Positions 8,508-18,467 of a DNA stretch of 64,000 nucleotides are shown one piece after another. Positions within the stretch are counted from its first letter, which is position 1, and every line of letters begins with the position of its first letter. The translations under genes were made by a program, and so were the position numbers. The notes under the pieces were generated by a model, which saw only the letters and a list, made by a program, of their open reading frames with translations, ran no database searches and was not told the origin of the DNA. The stretch spans positions 1-64,000 of the forward strand of contig NZ_CAMYIV010000004.1 of the NCBI RefSeq assembly GCF_947258575.1, in the 5' to 3' direction. Source of the DNA: an uncultured Alcanivorax sp. (GTDB taxonomy: Bacteria > Pseudomonadota > Gammaproteobacteria > Pseudomonadales > Alcanivoracaceae).

Positions 8508-8565
8508 TCCAATCTATAAACAACCCTCCCCCCTTCCTTTTCTGCCTCAATAGAGGAGTTCTGTT

Positions 8566-10116
8566 ATGTATATTTCACAGACTTTGCGCCGTGCGGTTCA
8601 ATTAAACGGCCAAGGTACGGCTACCGTTTTTGCTGGTCGGCGGCAAACCTGGCGAGAGTTTGAAGACCGTATCGCATGCCTTGCTAACGGGTTGCTAAGT
8701 CTGGGCGTCAATGCGGGTGACAGGGTTGCCATACTGGCATTAAACAGCGATCGCTACCTGGAGTATTTCTATGCAGTGCCGTGGGCCGGTGCGGCAGTGA
8801 ATCCCGTCAATATTCGGCTCGCACCACCTGAAATCGCCTATACCTTGAATGACTCAGGTTCTAAAGTGCTTTTCGTTGATGACACCTTTGCAGCATTGCT
8901 GCCATCCCTACAGCCACAGCTTGAGTCTATCAAGCATGTTGTCTTCATGGGTGAGGGTGAGTGTCCACAAGGGTGTATTGATTATGAATCCCTTGTCGCC
9001 AACGCCGATCGAATCCGTGACGCCAATGCTGGCGGTGACGATCTGGCGGGGCTGTTTTATACCGGTGGTACCACTGGGCGGTCAAAAGGCGTGATGCTGA
9101 GTCATGACAACCTGGTATTCAATGCCCTAAACGTGGTTGCCGAGATGGGCTATGACAGTGACACCATATATATGCATGCCGGGCCCATGTTCCACTTGGC
9201 TGATATGGCCAGCACGTTTGCCGTGACACTGGCTGCGGGGACACATGGCATTGTTCCTCGCTTTGATGTTGATGAAGTGCTGGCTTTCATTGAGCAGGAG
9301 AAAGTCACGAACACCCTGTTGGTGCCGACCATGGTCAATCTTCTAGCCTCATCTGGGCGCATCGCCAATTACGATGTCAGCAGCATAAAACGCATGCTGT
9401 ATGGCGCCTCGCCAATGCCAGAGGCGGTATTGATTAGTGCTATGGAACAAATGCCGACAGTGTCATTTGCTCAGGGCTATGGCCAGACCGAAGCCTCCCC
9501 AATCATTACCTCACTCGGGCCAGAACATCACATTCCCGGCGGAGAAAAATTACGTAGCGCCGGTCGCGCAGCACTGGGTGTGGAGGTGGTGGTGCTTGAT
9601 GAAAATGATCAGGTGGTATCTCAAGGTACGGTTGGCGAAATATGTGCGCGGGGACCAAACGTCATGTTGGGTTACTGGGGAATGGAATCAACAACCGCTG
9701 ATACCTTGCGCAATGGTTGGCTACATACCGGCGACCTTGGCTACATGGACGAGGATGGATTTGTCTTCATCGTTGATCGAGCCAAGGACATGGTAATCAG
9801 CGGTGGAGAAAATATTTTCTCTGTTGAAGTTGAAGGTGCCATTTATAGCCATCCTGCGGTACAGGAGTGCGCGGTAATTGGTATTCCCGATGAACGCTGG
9901 GGTGAAGCTGTGCATGCAATCGTGGTGCTGCGTGAAGGAGAGCACGCCAGTGAGGCAGAGATTATCGAACATTGCCGTGAAAGAATTGCAGGTTACAAAG
10001 TGCCTCGTAGCGTTGATTTTAAGGCAGAGTCGTTGCCGGTGAGTGGGGCAGGTAAGGTGCTGAAAAACGAACTGCGAGCCCCCTTTTGGGAGAGCAACGG
10101 TAAACAGGTTAATTGA
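8566..10116 (+). CDS. Acyl-CoA synthetase (FadD13-like AMP-binding)
   Basis: A 516-residue protein with GAGGAG upstream. It shows the AMP-binding P-loop YTGGTTGRSKG (about 165-175), YGQTEASP (about 305), GWLHTGDLGYMDEDGF (adenosine/ribose contacts) and the hinge DRAKDMVISGGENIF. Length and motifs fit the FadD13 group of medium/long-chain acyl-CoA synthetases. It would activate the carboxylic acid released upstream in the pathway to its CoA ester for the two dehydrogenases encoded next. The final catalytic-lysine region GAGKVLKNELR is present, so the enzyme looks complete. Confidence 0.9.
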   Translation: MYISQTLRRAVQLNGQGTATVFAGRRQTWREFEDRIACLANGLLSLGVNAGDRVAILALNSDRYLEYFYAVPWAGAAVNPVNIRLAPPEIAYTLNDSGSKVLFVDDTFAALLPSLQPQLESIKHVVFMGEGECPQGCIDYESLVANADRIRDANAGGDDLAGLFYTGGTTGRSKGVMLSHDNLVFNALNVVAEMGYDSDTIYMHAGPMFHLADMASTFAVTLAAGTHGIVPRFDVDEVLAFIEQEKVTNTLLVPTMVNLLASSGRIANYDVSSIKRMLYGASPMPEAVLISAMEQMPTVSFAQGYGQTEASPIITSLGPEHHIPGGEKLRSAGRAALGVEVVVLDENDQVVSQGTVGEICARGPNVMLGYWGMESTTADTLRNGWLHTGDLGYMDEDGFVFIVDRAKDMVISGGENIFSVEVEGAIYSHPAVQECAVIGIPDERWGEAVHAIVVLREGEHASEAEIIEHCRERIAGYKVPRSVDFKAESLPVSGAGKVLKNELRAPFWESNGKQVN

Positions 10117-10163
10117 GTAATTGATGACCTTGTATTGCGAAATTTATTGGCTTGGAGGCTTCC

Positions 10164-11324
10164 ATGAATCTGGATTTCAGTAATGACGAAAAAGAATTTC
10201 GTAAGAGTATCCGGCAGTGGATGAAGGAAAATGTGCCTGATGATATTCGGCGCTGTACTGCCCGAGGAGCGATGCCAGACAAGAATATGCAGCAACGATG
10301 GGAGCGTTTGCTGGGCAGTCAAGGTTGGCTCACGTCTACTTGGCCAGAACAATTTGGTGGCCCAGGGTGGAGCGCAACCCAGCGGTATATTTTCGATCAG
10401 GAACGCGCCTCGGCAGGGGCTCCGCCAACAAGTCCTTTTGGTGTGGCCATGGTTGGGCCGGTGTTATATACCTTTGGTTCTGAAGCACAGAAGGAACGGT
10501 GGTTGCCCGGCATTCAGCGTGGCGAAACGCTATGGTGCCAAGGTTATTCTGAGCCCAATGCGGGCTCAGATCTGGCCTCGTTAAAAACGCGAGCCACGCG
10601 TAATGGCGACCATTATTTGGTTAATGGTCAAAAAATCTGGACGACACAGGCCCATTGGGCAGACATGATGTTTTGCTTGGTGCGAACGGATAGCACCGTG
10701 AAACAGCAGCAGGGTATTTCATTCCTGCTGATCGATATGAAAACCCCCGGGCTTGAAGTACGGCCGATTTATTCAATTGATGGGCATCATCACCTTAACG
10801 AAGTCTATTTTACCGACGTGAAAGTGCCTGTGGAAAATTTGGTGGGTCAAGAAGGAATGGGGTGGACCATTGCCAAGTTTCTTCTTACCCACGAACGCAC
10901 CACCATTGCCGGTGTGGCGGATATTCACTACGAAATCAATCGCCTTAAAAGTGCTATCGATGCGCTACCAACGGAAACAGATAAGCAGTTGGCGGTGCGT
11001 CGGTTGGCTGGCTTGGAAGTCGATCTTATGGCACTGGAATACACCAACTTTCGCACCGTTGCTGCCACAGATGAAGGCAAGCCGTTCGGCCCAGAATCGT
11101 CAGGACTGAAAATCAAAGGCACGGAACTACAGCAAAGGGTTTCCCAAGCGATGGTGGAAATCGGAGGTTTGATGTCTTTGCCATGGGATAACGAGGAGCC
11201 CATTGGGGAGCAAATTTTTAATCAGGCCAGTCGCCGCTATAACTTCCTGCGTGCGTGCACCATCTATGGTGGATCTAACGAGATCCAGAAAAACGTGTTG
11301 GCGAAGATGTTGCTCGGATTGTGA
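10164..11324 (+). CDS. Acyl-CoA dehydrogenase (first of a pair)
   Basis: A 386-residue protein. ATG 10164 was chosen for its GGAGG 5 nt upstream; an in-frame ATG at 10152 has none. It matches the long ACAD form used in terpenoid and branched-chain catabolism: CQGYSEPNAGSDLASLKT (FAD/substrate contacts) and the C-terminal RYNFLRACTIYGGSNEIQKN. It introduces the alpha-beta double bond in an acyl-CoA, passing electrons to ETF. It ends 8 bp before a second ACAD, a pairing seen where the two form a heteromeric enzyme on bulky or sterol-like acyl-CoAs; that is inference here. Confidence 0.88.
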   Translation: MNLDFSNDEKEFRKSIRQWMKENVPDDIRRCTARGAMPDKNMQQRWERLLGSQGWLTSTWPEQFGGPGWSATQRYIFDQERASAGAPPTSPFGVAMVGPVLYTFGSEAQKERWLPGIQRGETLWCQGYSEPNAGSDLASLKTRATRNGDHYLVNGQKIWTTQAHWADMMFCLVRTDSTVKQQQGISFLLIDMKTPGLEVRPIYSIDGHHHLNEVYFTDVKVPVENLVGQEGMGWTIAKFLLTHERTTIAGVADIHYEINRLKSAIDALPTETDKQLAVRRLAGLEVDLMALEYTNFRTVAATDEGKPFGPESSGLKIKGTELQQRVSQAMVEIGGLMSLPWDNEEPIGEQIFNQASRRYNFLRACTIYGGSNEIQKNVLAKMLLGL

Positions 11325-11332
11325 GGTGAAAA

Positions 11333-12448
11333 ATGGATTTCAAGTTACCCGAAAATACCACCATGATTGCGGATACCGCGCGCCGTTATCTTAAAGACAA
11401 CTATTCATTTGACACCTACATTGCACAGTTGAATGAGAGTAATCACCTTGAAGCGAATCGCTGGCAGGCCATGAATGATTTGGGTTGGTTTGGCCTTCCG
11501 TTTGCTGAATCTGTTGGAGGGTATGGCGGCTCATTGCTTGACGTGTGCGCCATTGTTCAGGAGTTAGGAGCCGCGCTTTGTCTTGACCCTTTTGTCGATT
11601 TAATTGTTTCCCCCGGCAAGTTATTGGAGTTCGCCAATACGCCAACATCCTTGGCGTTGCTTGATCGCATTATTGCTGGTGAGGCACGTGTGGCTTGCGG
11701 TCTTTATGACCGGCATGCCGGTTATCACGTGCTGAACCCTTCCTTGAGGCTAAACGGAGAACGACTTTCCGGGCAGAAGCACGTTGTGTCTGATGGTGGC
11801 GTTGCAGACGCCGTGCTCGTCTCCGCTATGTCTGGTGATGAGTTGGTCATTGTCGCGCTACCTTTCGACGCCTGTGACGTTGAAAGATATCGACTGCTCG
11901 ATGGAAGCCGTGCTGCCAGTTTGACGCTTGATGATGTGCTCATCACAGACGAAATGGTTTTGTGTCGTGGTGATGCGGCAAAGCAAGCGGTTTCTGCCTG
12001 GTTCGATTATCTGTGCGCATTGGACTGCGCACGTATGTACGGCGCCTGCCGAGAGGTGTATCAGGCCACTCTGGAATACGCTCGAACGCGTAAACAGTTT
12101 GGTAGAACGATTGGCAGTTTTCAGGTAATCCAGCACTACCTTGTTGATGCGTTTATTGATCTCCAGCAGCTGGAATCCATGCTCTTGATGGTGTCAGTAA
12201 AAGGAGAGAGCGCAAACGTCGGTGAGCGCGGGCGCGCGACAGCGGCGGCAAAGGCTTACTACGCAAACCGGGCCGTTGGTATCACTCAGCAAGGTATCCA
12301 GATCCATGGTGGCGTTGGTGTTACGGAAGAGCTGAACATTGGCCATTACTTCCGTCTGGTGACACATGCATCATTGAGTCATGGCGACCGAGAGCACCAC
12401 ATGTCACGGTTTATTCAGGCGGGGGAGAAGCAAAATGAAGTCGTTTGA
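11333..12448 (+). CDS. Acyl-CoA dehydrogenase (second of a pair)
   Basis: A 371-residue protein with GAGGTG upstream, 8 bp after its partner. It has the ACAD N-terminal helical domain, a middle beta domain and the C-terminal flavin-site helix (QQGIQIHGGVGVTEELNIGHY, about 320-340). It is shorter and more divergent than the gene before it, as expected for the second subunit of an alpha2beta2 ACAD. It overlaps the GMC oxidoreductase start by 14 bp, so it is translationally linked to it. Confidence 0.85.
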   Translation: MDFKLPENTTMIADTARRYLKDNYSFDTYIAQLNESNHLEANRWQAMNDLGWFGLPFAESVGGYGGSLLDVCAIVQELGAALCLDPFVDLIVSPGKLLEFANTPTSLALLDRIIAGEARVACGLYDRHAGYHVLNPSLRLNGERLSGQKHVVSDGGVADAVLVSAMSGDELVIVALPFDACDVERYRLLDGSRAASLTLDDVLITDEMVLCRGDAAKQAVSAWFDYLCALDCARMYGACREVYQATLEYARTRKQFGRTIGSFQVIQHYLVDAFIDLQQLESMLLMVSVKGESANVGERGRATAAAKAYYANRAVGITQQGIQIHGGVGVTEELNIGHYFRLVTHASLSHGDREHHMSRFIQAGEKQNEVV

Positions 12449-14036
12449 TTTTATCGTCGTGGGGGCGGGCTCTTCGGGCTGTGTTCTTGCCAACCGGTTA
12501 AGCGAGTGCGGCAAGTATTCCGTTTGTCTTATTGAGGCCGGCCCCCACGATAATAGCGGTTTTATTAATATTCCGTTTGGACTCATCGGTCTAATTAAAC
12601 AAGGAAAGCGAAACTGGGGCTACGACACCGCGCCACAAAGTCACCTTAATAAAAGGCGCCTCTACTGGCCGCGAGGAAAAACACTGGGGGGCAGCAGCTC
12701 AATCAATGCCATGGTCTACATTCGAGGCCAACAACAAGACTATGATGACTGGGCAGCGCAAGGCGCAACAGGGTGGGCGTGGAAAGATGTGCAGCCGGTA
12801 TTCAATGCACATGAAAACAATGAACAATACTCCGCTGACAATTGGCATGGTGTGGGTGGGCCACTGAATGTTACCCGAGTCAGGGATGTTAACCCGTTAA
12901 CCCCGCTGTTTATTAAGTCCGGTGAAGAGCTGGGTTATACCCGAAACGATGATTTTAACGGGCCGGAACAGAAAGGCTTTGGCCGGTTTCAGGTAACACA
13001 AAAAGAAGGGCGCCGGTGGAGTGCCGCGCGTGCTTTCCTGGATCCTGCACGTGGCCGCGATAACTTGCACATCATGACGGATGTGCAGGTAACCAAGGTG
13101 TTACTGGATTGCGGCAGGGCGATTGGCGTCGAAATTTGTGATAGTGATGGTGCTCAATCGGTCATTCGTACGAACAAAGAAGTCATCCTGTCCGGTGGGG
13201 CGATCAATACCCCTCAGTTGCTGATGTTGTCGGGTATTGGAGAGCGAGAGCACCTATCGAAAATCGGCATCACCTGTTTGCAAGACTCGCCGGAAGTTGG
13301 GGAGAACCTTCAAGATCACCTTGATATGACCGTCATGATCAAGGACAAAAGCCGTCAATCAATCGGCATGTCACCGTTTTTTATACCTCGGCTGATTAGT
13401 GCCTTCTACCAGTATTTTCGTCATCGGCGCGGCTTTCTTGCCAGTAACGCGGCGGAAGCAGGGGCTTTTGTCAGCCTGCTCAGCGAGCCGGATCGTCCGG
13501 ATGCTCAGCTACACTTTTTACCGGCTTATCTTCGAGATCATGGACGTCAGTTGACGCCAGGGTTTGGTTGTACGATTCATGTGTGCCAACTCAGGCCTAA
13601 GAGTCGAGGACAGATTCGATTGGCCAATAGCGATCCATTTGCTGCGCCTTTGATAGACCCAAACTATCTTTCTCATCCTGACGATATTCTTGTGCTCCGT
13701 GAAGGCGTGAAACTAGCCAGAAAAGTGTTTCACAGTCATTCTTTCAGCTCTGCTTTTGGCGGTGATGACGAACCGGCTTCCAGCGTGGAGAGTGATGACC
13801 AGATTGACGCGGATATTCGCCAGCGCGCTGAAACAATCTACCATCCCGTCGGCACTTGCCGAATGGGTAGTGATGAAAAAGCGGTGGTGGATGTCCGTCT
13901 GCGGGTAAACGGTGTGAAGGGGTTGCGTGTCGCCGATGCCTCGATCATGCCACTGTTGATCAGTGGTAATACGAACGCGCCATGTATGATGATTGGCGAG
14001 CGAGCGGCACAATTCATTCTAGAGGATGCGCAATAA
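12435..14036 (+). CDS. GMC-family alcohol dehydrogenase/oxidoreductase
   Basis: A 533-residue protein from ATG 12435 (MKSFDFIVVGAGSSGCVLANRLSE), inside the end of the previous gene. It has the FAD-binding dinucleotide fold at the N-terminus, the GMC signature LYWPRGKTLGGSSSINAMVYIRG and the second signature SGGAINTPQLLMLSGIG. The C-terminal catalytic His region is YHPVGTCRMG and LRVADASIMPLLISGNTNAP. Such enzymes oxidise primary alcohols to aldehydes, as AlkJ and choline dehydrogenase do. As the last gene of operon 1 it could oxidise the alcohol released by ester cleavage. A paralogue lies in the CYP153 operon at 31612. Confidence 0.88.
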   Translation: MKSFDFIVVGAGSSGCVLANRLSECGKYSVCLIEAGPHDNSGFINIPFGLIGLIKQGKRNWGYDTAPQSHLNKRRLYWPRGKTLGGSSSINAMVYIRGQQQDYDDWAAQGATGWAWKDVQPVFNAHENNEQYSADNWHGVGGPLNVTRVRDVNPLTPLFIKSGEELGYTRNDDFNGPEQKGFGRFQVTQKEGRRWSAARAFLDPARGRDNLHIMTDVQVTKVLLDCGRAIGVEICDSDGAQSVIRTNKEVILSGGAINTPQLLMLSGIGEREHLSKIGITCLQDSPEVGENLQDHLDMTVMIKDKSRQSIGMSPFFIPRLISAFYQYFRHRRGFLASNAAEAGAFVSLLSEPDRPDAQLHFLPAYLRDHGRQLTPGFGCTIHVCQLRPKSRGQIRLANSDPFAAPLIDPNYLSHPDDILVLREGVKLARKVFHSHSFSSAFGGDDEPASSVESDDQIDADIRQRAETIYHPVGTCRMGSDEKAVVDVRLRVNGVKGLRVADASIMPLLISGNTNAPCMMIGERAAQFILEDAQ

Positions 14037-14070
14037 AGATCGGCTAGAGAAAAGCTATGATAAAAGGTGT

Positions 14071-14108
14071 AATGCCGGAGTTGCATGGAAGCAATTCCGG
14101 CATTTTTT
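14071..14108 (+). terminator. Terminator of operon 1
   Basis: A 14-bp stem (AATGCCGGA...TTGC / GCAA...TCCGGCATT, one G-T wobble) with a 6-nt loop, followed by seven T on the plus strand. It lies 35 bp after the GMC stop. Confidence 0.9.
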
Positions 14109-14182
14109 TGTGTGTCTTTTAGCAAACGGTGGTGACAGAGTCGTCAACTATTCAGAGGTTCCCTAAACCCCCTTGAGCATTA

Positions 14183-15067
14183 TTATGCCGCCGGATTGCT
14201 ATACAGCTCATGCAGTTGGCCACCTTCAGCGAACAACTTCTCACGCCACAGTTTTTCCAGCCCTTTGGTGTCATGTTGATCAGGGTGGAAATCCGGCTGA
14301 ATGAACTCAGGAAGGCGCGAAAGGATTTGCGATACAAACCCGTTACGACCTAGCAAAATATTCAGACCTTTAACATTATCGCTGATGTTGCCGAGCTGGC
14401 CGTCTTTGACAAGCATCCAGCTCCAGGTGATGCCCAGCATCGGCAGCAAGACGACCATCGAGGCGAGGGCTGCAGCCACGCGCTCTGTACGGCTGTTACC
14501 AATAAGCTCATATACGTCGTAGGCAACAGATTTGTGTTCCAGCTCTTCGAGCGCATGCCACTGCCATATTTTGAGCATTTCAGGGTCTGCCTGGCGTACA
14601 AAATTCTCGTCTTCAAGCAGCTGCTCGGCGAGAAGCGCAGTAAAGTGCTCCATAAACGTGGTGGCGGCTAGCCGAGTGCTCGGCGGCAACTTCTCTAGTA
14701 TGGCCAAGCCAATTTTGACAAACCGATCTGGCGACTGCATGTCATAGCCGTACTCGGCGAGAATCTGGTTCAGCCTGTCGTGCTCTCGTCCGTGAATGGC
14801 CTCCTGCCCCATGAAGCCCGATATGGCCGCCCGTAGAGATTCGTCCTTAACCTGACCACGAAAGTGTCTAACGGACTCCATGAAATAGCGTTCACCAGGT
14901 GGGAAAAAACCGGAGAGCATGGCAAAGAAAGTCGTTGCTGTGGCATTTCCAGCATAAAAATACTTTGGAATGGAATCCGGAAATTGAAAATTGATATGAC
15001 GCGGTGGAATGCCCACCAGTGCGCCGCTGAGTTTCTTAATGCTTTTTACCGTATTAGACGAGCGCAT
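14183..15067 (-). CDS. PF10118 'metal-dependent hydrolase', diiron-like (second copy)
   Basis: A 294-residue protein. ATG 15067 was chosen because GGAGG lies 5 nt upstream (the frame continues to 15082). Same family as the product of 5682, with the same set of residues: E59 (PPGERYF), E89-x-x-H92 (QEAIHGREHD), E140 (MEHFTA) and E175-x-x-H178 (LEELEHKSVAYD). It has a hydrophobic helix at about 198-220. Last gene of the minus-strand operon 2, after SDR, monooxygenase and alpha/beta hydrolase. Either a hydrolase as named, or a membrane-bound diiron oxygenase starting the pathway. Confidence 0.8.
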   Translation of the reverse strand: MRSSNTVKSIKKLSGALVGIPPRHINFQFPDSIPKYFYAGNATATTFFAMLSGFFPPGERYFMESVRHFRGQVKDESLRAAISGFMGQEAIHGREHDRLNQILAEYGYDMQSPDRFVKIGLAILEKLPPSTRLAATTFMEHFTALLAEQLLEDENFVRQADPEMLKIWQWHALEELEHKSVAYDVYELIGNSRTERVAAALASMVVLLPMLGITWSWMLVKDGQLGNISDNVKGLNILLGRNGFVSQILSRLPEFIQPDFHPDQHDTKGLEKLWREKLFAEGGQLHELYSNPAA

Positions 15068-15108
15068 ATCGCCTCCAATCAATAATGTGATAGTTAAAGA
15101 GAAAAATG

Positions 15109-15975
15109 TCAGGCCATGCCCTGATGCGTTTTTTTATTTTTGCTGCTTTGCTGTTTTTTAAACATAATTTCAAGCAAGCGTTGGTAGCCTGTGGGTATCA
15201 GTCTCTGTGTGGTGTCCAGCATGACCGCGTCACCGCCTACCAAAACTCTTCGCCGGTTTTTCCGCACGCCTTTCAGGATGGTTCTAGCGGCAGCTTCGGG
15301 TGTGGTCATGGCAATTTTTTCGAACATGCTGGCAATCTCTTCTTTGTCGCCCATGTTCATGCTGCCCATGTCTCCCATGCGACTATTACGCGCGATGTTG
15401 GTCTTTACTCCACCTGGATGAACGCAAGTCGCGCTGACAAGGCCGCCCGCGATATCCAGCTCTTCACGTAATGATTCTGTAAATCCGCGAACAGCAAATT
15501 TTGCGGCGTTGTAGGCTGACTGGGTTGGAACACCGATAATGCCGAAAACGCTGGAGATATTGACGATATGGCCTTCACCTATTTTCTGGAGATGGGGAAG
15601 AAATGCCTTTGTACCGTATACGACACCCCAGAAATTGATATTCATCAGCCATTCAAAGTTTTCATAGCTCATGTTCTCGACGGTCTCACCCAGTCCCACA
15701 CCGGCATTGTTCATGATGAGATTTACTTTTCCGTGTGTTGATACGGTATCTTCCGCGTATTGATAAACCGCATTTTTGTTGCTGACATCAACAACATGAG
15801 TGCTGATGTTGACGGCGTAGCCTGCCAGTAATTCGACCGTCTTCTCTAGGCTTTCTTCGCTGATATCAGAGATCGCTAAGTGGCAGCCTTCTTTTGCTAG
15901 AGCAATCGCCGTGGCTTGCCCGATGCCCGACCCGGCGCCAGTGATCGCCGCGACTTTTCCTGAAAATGATTTCAT
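15109..15975 (-). CDS. Short-chain dehydrogenase/reductase
   Basis: A 288-residue SDR with the cofactor motif TGAGSGIG (about 12-19), NNAGVG, and the catalytic Ser and Tyr-Lys in SSVFGIIGVPTQSAYNAAK. Full length with a basic, lysine-rich C-terminus. Its ATG overlaps the monooxygenase stop by 4 bp. In the mycobacterial mymA operon a similar SDR sits beside an EthA-like monooxygenase and a LipR-type hydrolase. By analogy it would interconvert a secondary alcohol and the ketone substrate of the monooxygenase. Confidence 0.88.
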   Translation of the reverse strand: MKSFSGKVAAITGAGSGIGQATAIALAKEGCHLAISDISEESLEKTVELLAGYAVNISTHVVDVSNKNAVYQYAEDTVSTHGKVNLIMNNAGVGLGETVENMSYENFEWLMNINFWGVVYGTKAFLPHLQKIGEGHIVNISSVFGIIGVPTQSAYNAAKFAVRGFTESLREELDIAGGLVSATCVHPGGVKTNIARNSRMGDMGSMNMGDKEEIASMFEKIAMTTPEAAARTILKGVRKNRRRVLVGGDAVMLDTTQRLIPTGYQRLLEIMFKKQQSSKNKKTHQGMA

Positions 15976-17498
15976 CGTTGCGCCTCTATATTGAGTGTGT
16001 TGCTCAGAAGTTTTTGGACGAGATTGCGTTTCGTTTTATGTAGGTTTGTCGTTTCGAATTTAAGGTGGCCATCATTCATTTTTCCATAACGAAGCGCCGG
16101 CAGGTCGTGAAGATAATCGTTGAGGTTTTGCCAAGGATCTTTGTTGCCTTGGCGTGGCAGGCGGTCATCAGCACGTTGAATGTAGCCAGAGCGAAGGTTG
16201 AGAAAGTTGACATCAGAGCCACACCCTTCCTCGTCGATAGGGGTCACCTTTTCTGCGCCTGTCTTGCGCATATGCTTGAGAAGCCGACAAACAAATTCGG
16301 AGGCAATATCTGCCTTGAGGGTCCAGGACGCGTTGGTATAGCCAAAGACCAGTGCCATATTAGGCACTTTTTCCAGCATTAAGCCTTTGTACATCATGGT
16401 GTTTGAGAGATTGACGTGCGTACCATCAACACGTAGCTCTGCGCCGCCCAACATTTGCAAATCCAGACCGGTAGCTGTGACGATAATATCGGCAGGTATC
16501 CAATCCCCAGATTCCAGTTTTATACCGGTTTTGGTGACATTTTTTATATGATCCGTCACCACGGAAGCCTTGCCTTCACGAAGCACCTTGAACAGATCCC
16601 CCTTGGGAACTGCGCACATTCGTTCCTCCCATGGGTTGTAGTGAGGTTGAAAATGCTTCATGTCGATATCCGGCCCCAGTTGTTTGCGAGCAGCGGCCAG
16701 CAGTAATCTGCGGATCGCTTTGGGCTTACGAATCGATAGGTTAAATACGGTTCTCTGCAGCAGGATATTGCGTGTGCGCGCCATGCGGTAAACAAGCATT
16801 TCTGGCAGTACTCGGCGCAGGTTTTTCGAGATGAGATCTTGCTCAGGGACGGAGGCAACATAAGTAGGGGAGCGCTGTAACATGGTGACATGCGCAGCGC
16901 GGTCGGTCATCGCGGGCACCAGTGTTACGGCGGTGGCGCCGCTGCCGATCACGACAACTCGCTTACCCGTATAGTCGTAGTTATCTGGCCAGTGCTGCGG
17001 GTGAATTACCTCGCCGCCAAAGCGATTGATTCCAGGAATTTTCGGTGTGTAGCCGGCGTCATAGTTATAATAACCGGTACAGTTGAGGACAAACCCAGCG
17101 GTGAAAACTTCTTCTTCACCGGTTTCCTCGTTCAACGCGGTAACCGTCCAGCGATTGAATTCGCTGCTCCAGTCCTCGGCAGTGACTTTCAGGCCAAAAT
17201 GAATTTTCTTGTGGACCTGATGATGCTCAGCGGTTTCTTCGATGTAATTGCGAATAGAGGGGCCATCGGCAAGCATCTTGGTGTCTGTCCAAGGCCGAAA
17301 GTTATAGCCGAGTGTGAACATATCGGAGTCCGAACGGATGCCGGGATAGCGAAATAAATCCCAGGTGCCACCAACGCGCTTGCGTCGCTCAAGGATGCCA
17401 TAGCGTAGATCTGGGCACTTGCGGCTTAGGTGACAAGCCGCACCAACGCCGGAAAGGCCCGCGCCAATGATCAGCACGTCGAGGTGTTTATGTTTCAT
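15972..17498 (-). CDS. Baeyer-Villiger flavin monooxygenase (AlmA/EthA group)
   Basis: A 508-residue protein. It has the FAD motif IGAGLSGVG (11-19), the GGTWDLFRYPGIRSDSDM block (43-60) typical of AlmA and EthA, and an NADPH Rossmann motif VIGSGATA (183-190). The Baeyer-Villiger fingerprint FxGxxxHxxxWP is exact at residues 160-171. AlmA was linked to growth on very long alkanes in Acinetobacter and Alcanivorax; EthA oxidises ketones to esters. The neighbours (SDR, esterase-type hydrolase) fit ketone-to-ester oxidation. Overlaps both flanking genes by 4 bp. Choice between alkane and ketone as real substrate is open. Confidence 0.9.
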   Translation of the reverse strand: MKHKHLDVLIIGAGLSGVGAACHLSRKCPDLRYGILERRKRVGGTWDLFRYPGIRSDSDMFTLGYNFRPWTDTKMLADGPSIRNYIEETAEHHQVHKKIHFGLKVTAEDWSSEFNRWTVTALNEETGEEEVFTAGFVLNCTGYYNYDAGYTPKIPGINRFGGEVIHPQHWPDNYDYTGKRVVVIGSGATAVTLVPAMTDRAAHVTMLQRSPTYVASVPEQDLISKNLRRVLPEMLVYRMARTRNILLQRTVFNLSIRKPKAIRRLLLAAARKQLGPDIDMKHFQPHYNPWEERMCAVPKGDLFKVLREGKASVVTDHIKNVTKTGIKLESGDWIPADIIVTATGLDLQMLGGAELRVDGTHVNLSNTMMYKGLMLEKVPNMALVFGYTNASWTLKADIASEFVCRLLKHMRKTGAEKVTPIDEEGCGSDVNFLNLRSGYIQRADDRLPRQGNKDPWQNLNDYLHDLPALRYGKMNDGHLKFETTNLHKTKRNLVQKLLSNTLNIEAQR

Positions 17499-18463
17499 GG
17501 TGTAAGTCTCCGATCGGTGGAGCGTATGTGATTTCCTTGCGGGTCAAGGTGCTGAAGAAAGTCCAGCACTGCTCCGGTAAAAATACTGTTGCGGTCACCC
17601 GCTACCATATGACCTGCTTGATGGATTACTCGGTACTTGGCATGTGGCACGAGGGCTAATAATTCCTGGGCTCCTGCTTCGCTGAGTACATCACTGTGAT
17701 GGCCGCGGATGAGTAATATCGGTAATTTGAGTTTGCTTGCTGCAAGATTGAGTCGCGCTCGGCCGAACATGCCTTCATTTGCTTCAGGGATTACCGCATG
17801 ATCAAGAAACGCAGGATCCCAGTGCCAATGGAGACGGCCATTAGCGTCCTGGCGGAGGTTTTTTCGCAAGCCCTGTGAGCTTGATTGTGCTTTTCGTGTT
17901 GGGTTATAGGCAGCCACGGCATCCTGAACCTGATCCAGAGAGTCGAAACCGTCAGGGTGGCGGCGCATGAACTCAATCACCCGGCGAACGCCTTTGGTCT
18001 CAAGCCGTGGGGCCACATCCACCAGTACCAGACCTCGACAGGGCAAGGGGGGCTCCTCCCCAAGGGTAAGCATGGCCGTCAGTCCGCCCATTGACGCTCC
18101 CACGATATAAGGTGATGTGGGAAGTGATTGGATGATGGCGCGGAGGTCTGATACCAGCGCGGTGCCGCTGTAATCCCCTTCAGGGCACCACTGGCTTTGA
18201 CCATGACCGCGGGCATCAATGCAGGTAGCGCAGTACCCGGATCTGGCCAGAGCTGTTGCCGTGTGCGCCCAGGCATGACGGGTCTGTCCGCCGCCATGCA
18301 GCAAAAGCACCTGCGGTGACTTCGGGTCCCCGAACTGGGTTGCACTAAGAACCAACCCGCCGTTTCCCGGGAACTGTATATCCCTGCCAGATTCCGGTGA
18401 GTGCTTTGAATCGCTATAGGCAAGGCTTGCGAGGCTGTCGTGAGGATGCATCATTATAGGCAT
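17495..18463 (-). CDS. Alpha/beta hydrolase (esterase-like)
   Basis: Up to 322 residues; several ATGs (18463, 18454, 18451) compete without a clear ribosome site. Oxyanion-hole motif LLHGGGQTRHAW (about 55-66), nucleophile elbow GASMGG with Ser near 124, and a late His in HQAGHMVAGD complete a catalytic triad. First gene of operon 2, with a 4-bp overlap to the monooxygenase. The job suggested by the context is to split the ester made by the monooxygenase into an alcohol and an acid. The shared palindrome (18468-18489) lies directly upstream of the start. Confidence 0.82.
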   Translation of the reverse strand: MPIMMHPHDSLASLAYSDSKHSPESGRDIQFPGNGGLVLSATQFGDPKSPQVLLLHGGGQTRHAWAHTATALARSGYCATCIDARGHGQSQWCPEGDYSGTALVSDLRAIIQSLPTSPYIVGASMGGLTAMLTLGEEPPLPCRGLVLVDVAPRLETKGVRRVIEFMRRHPDGFDSLDQVQDAVAAYNPTRKAQSSSQGLRKNLRQDANGRLHWHWDPAFLDHAVIPEANEGMFGRARLNLAASKLKLPILLIRGHHSDVLSEAGAQELLALVPHAKYRVIHQAGHMVAGDRNSIFTGAVLDFLQHLDPQGNHIRSTDRRLTP

Positions 18464-18467
18464 TTAT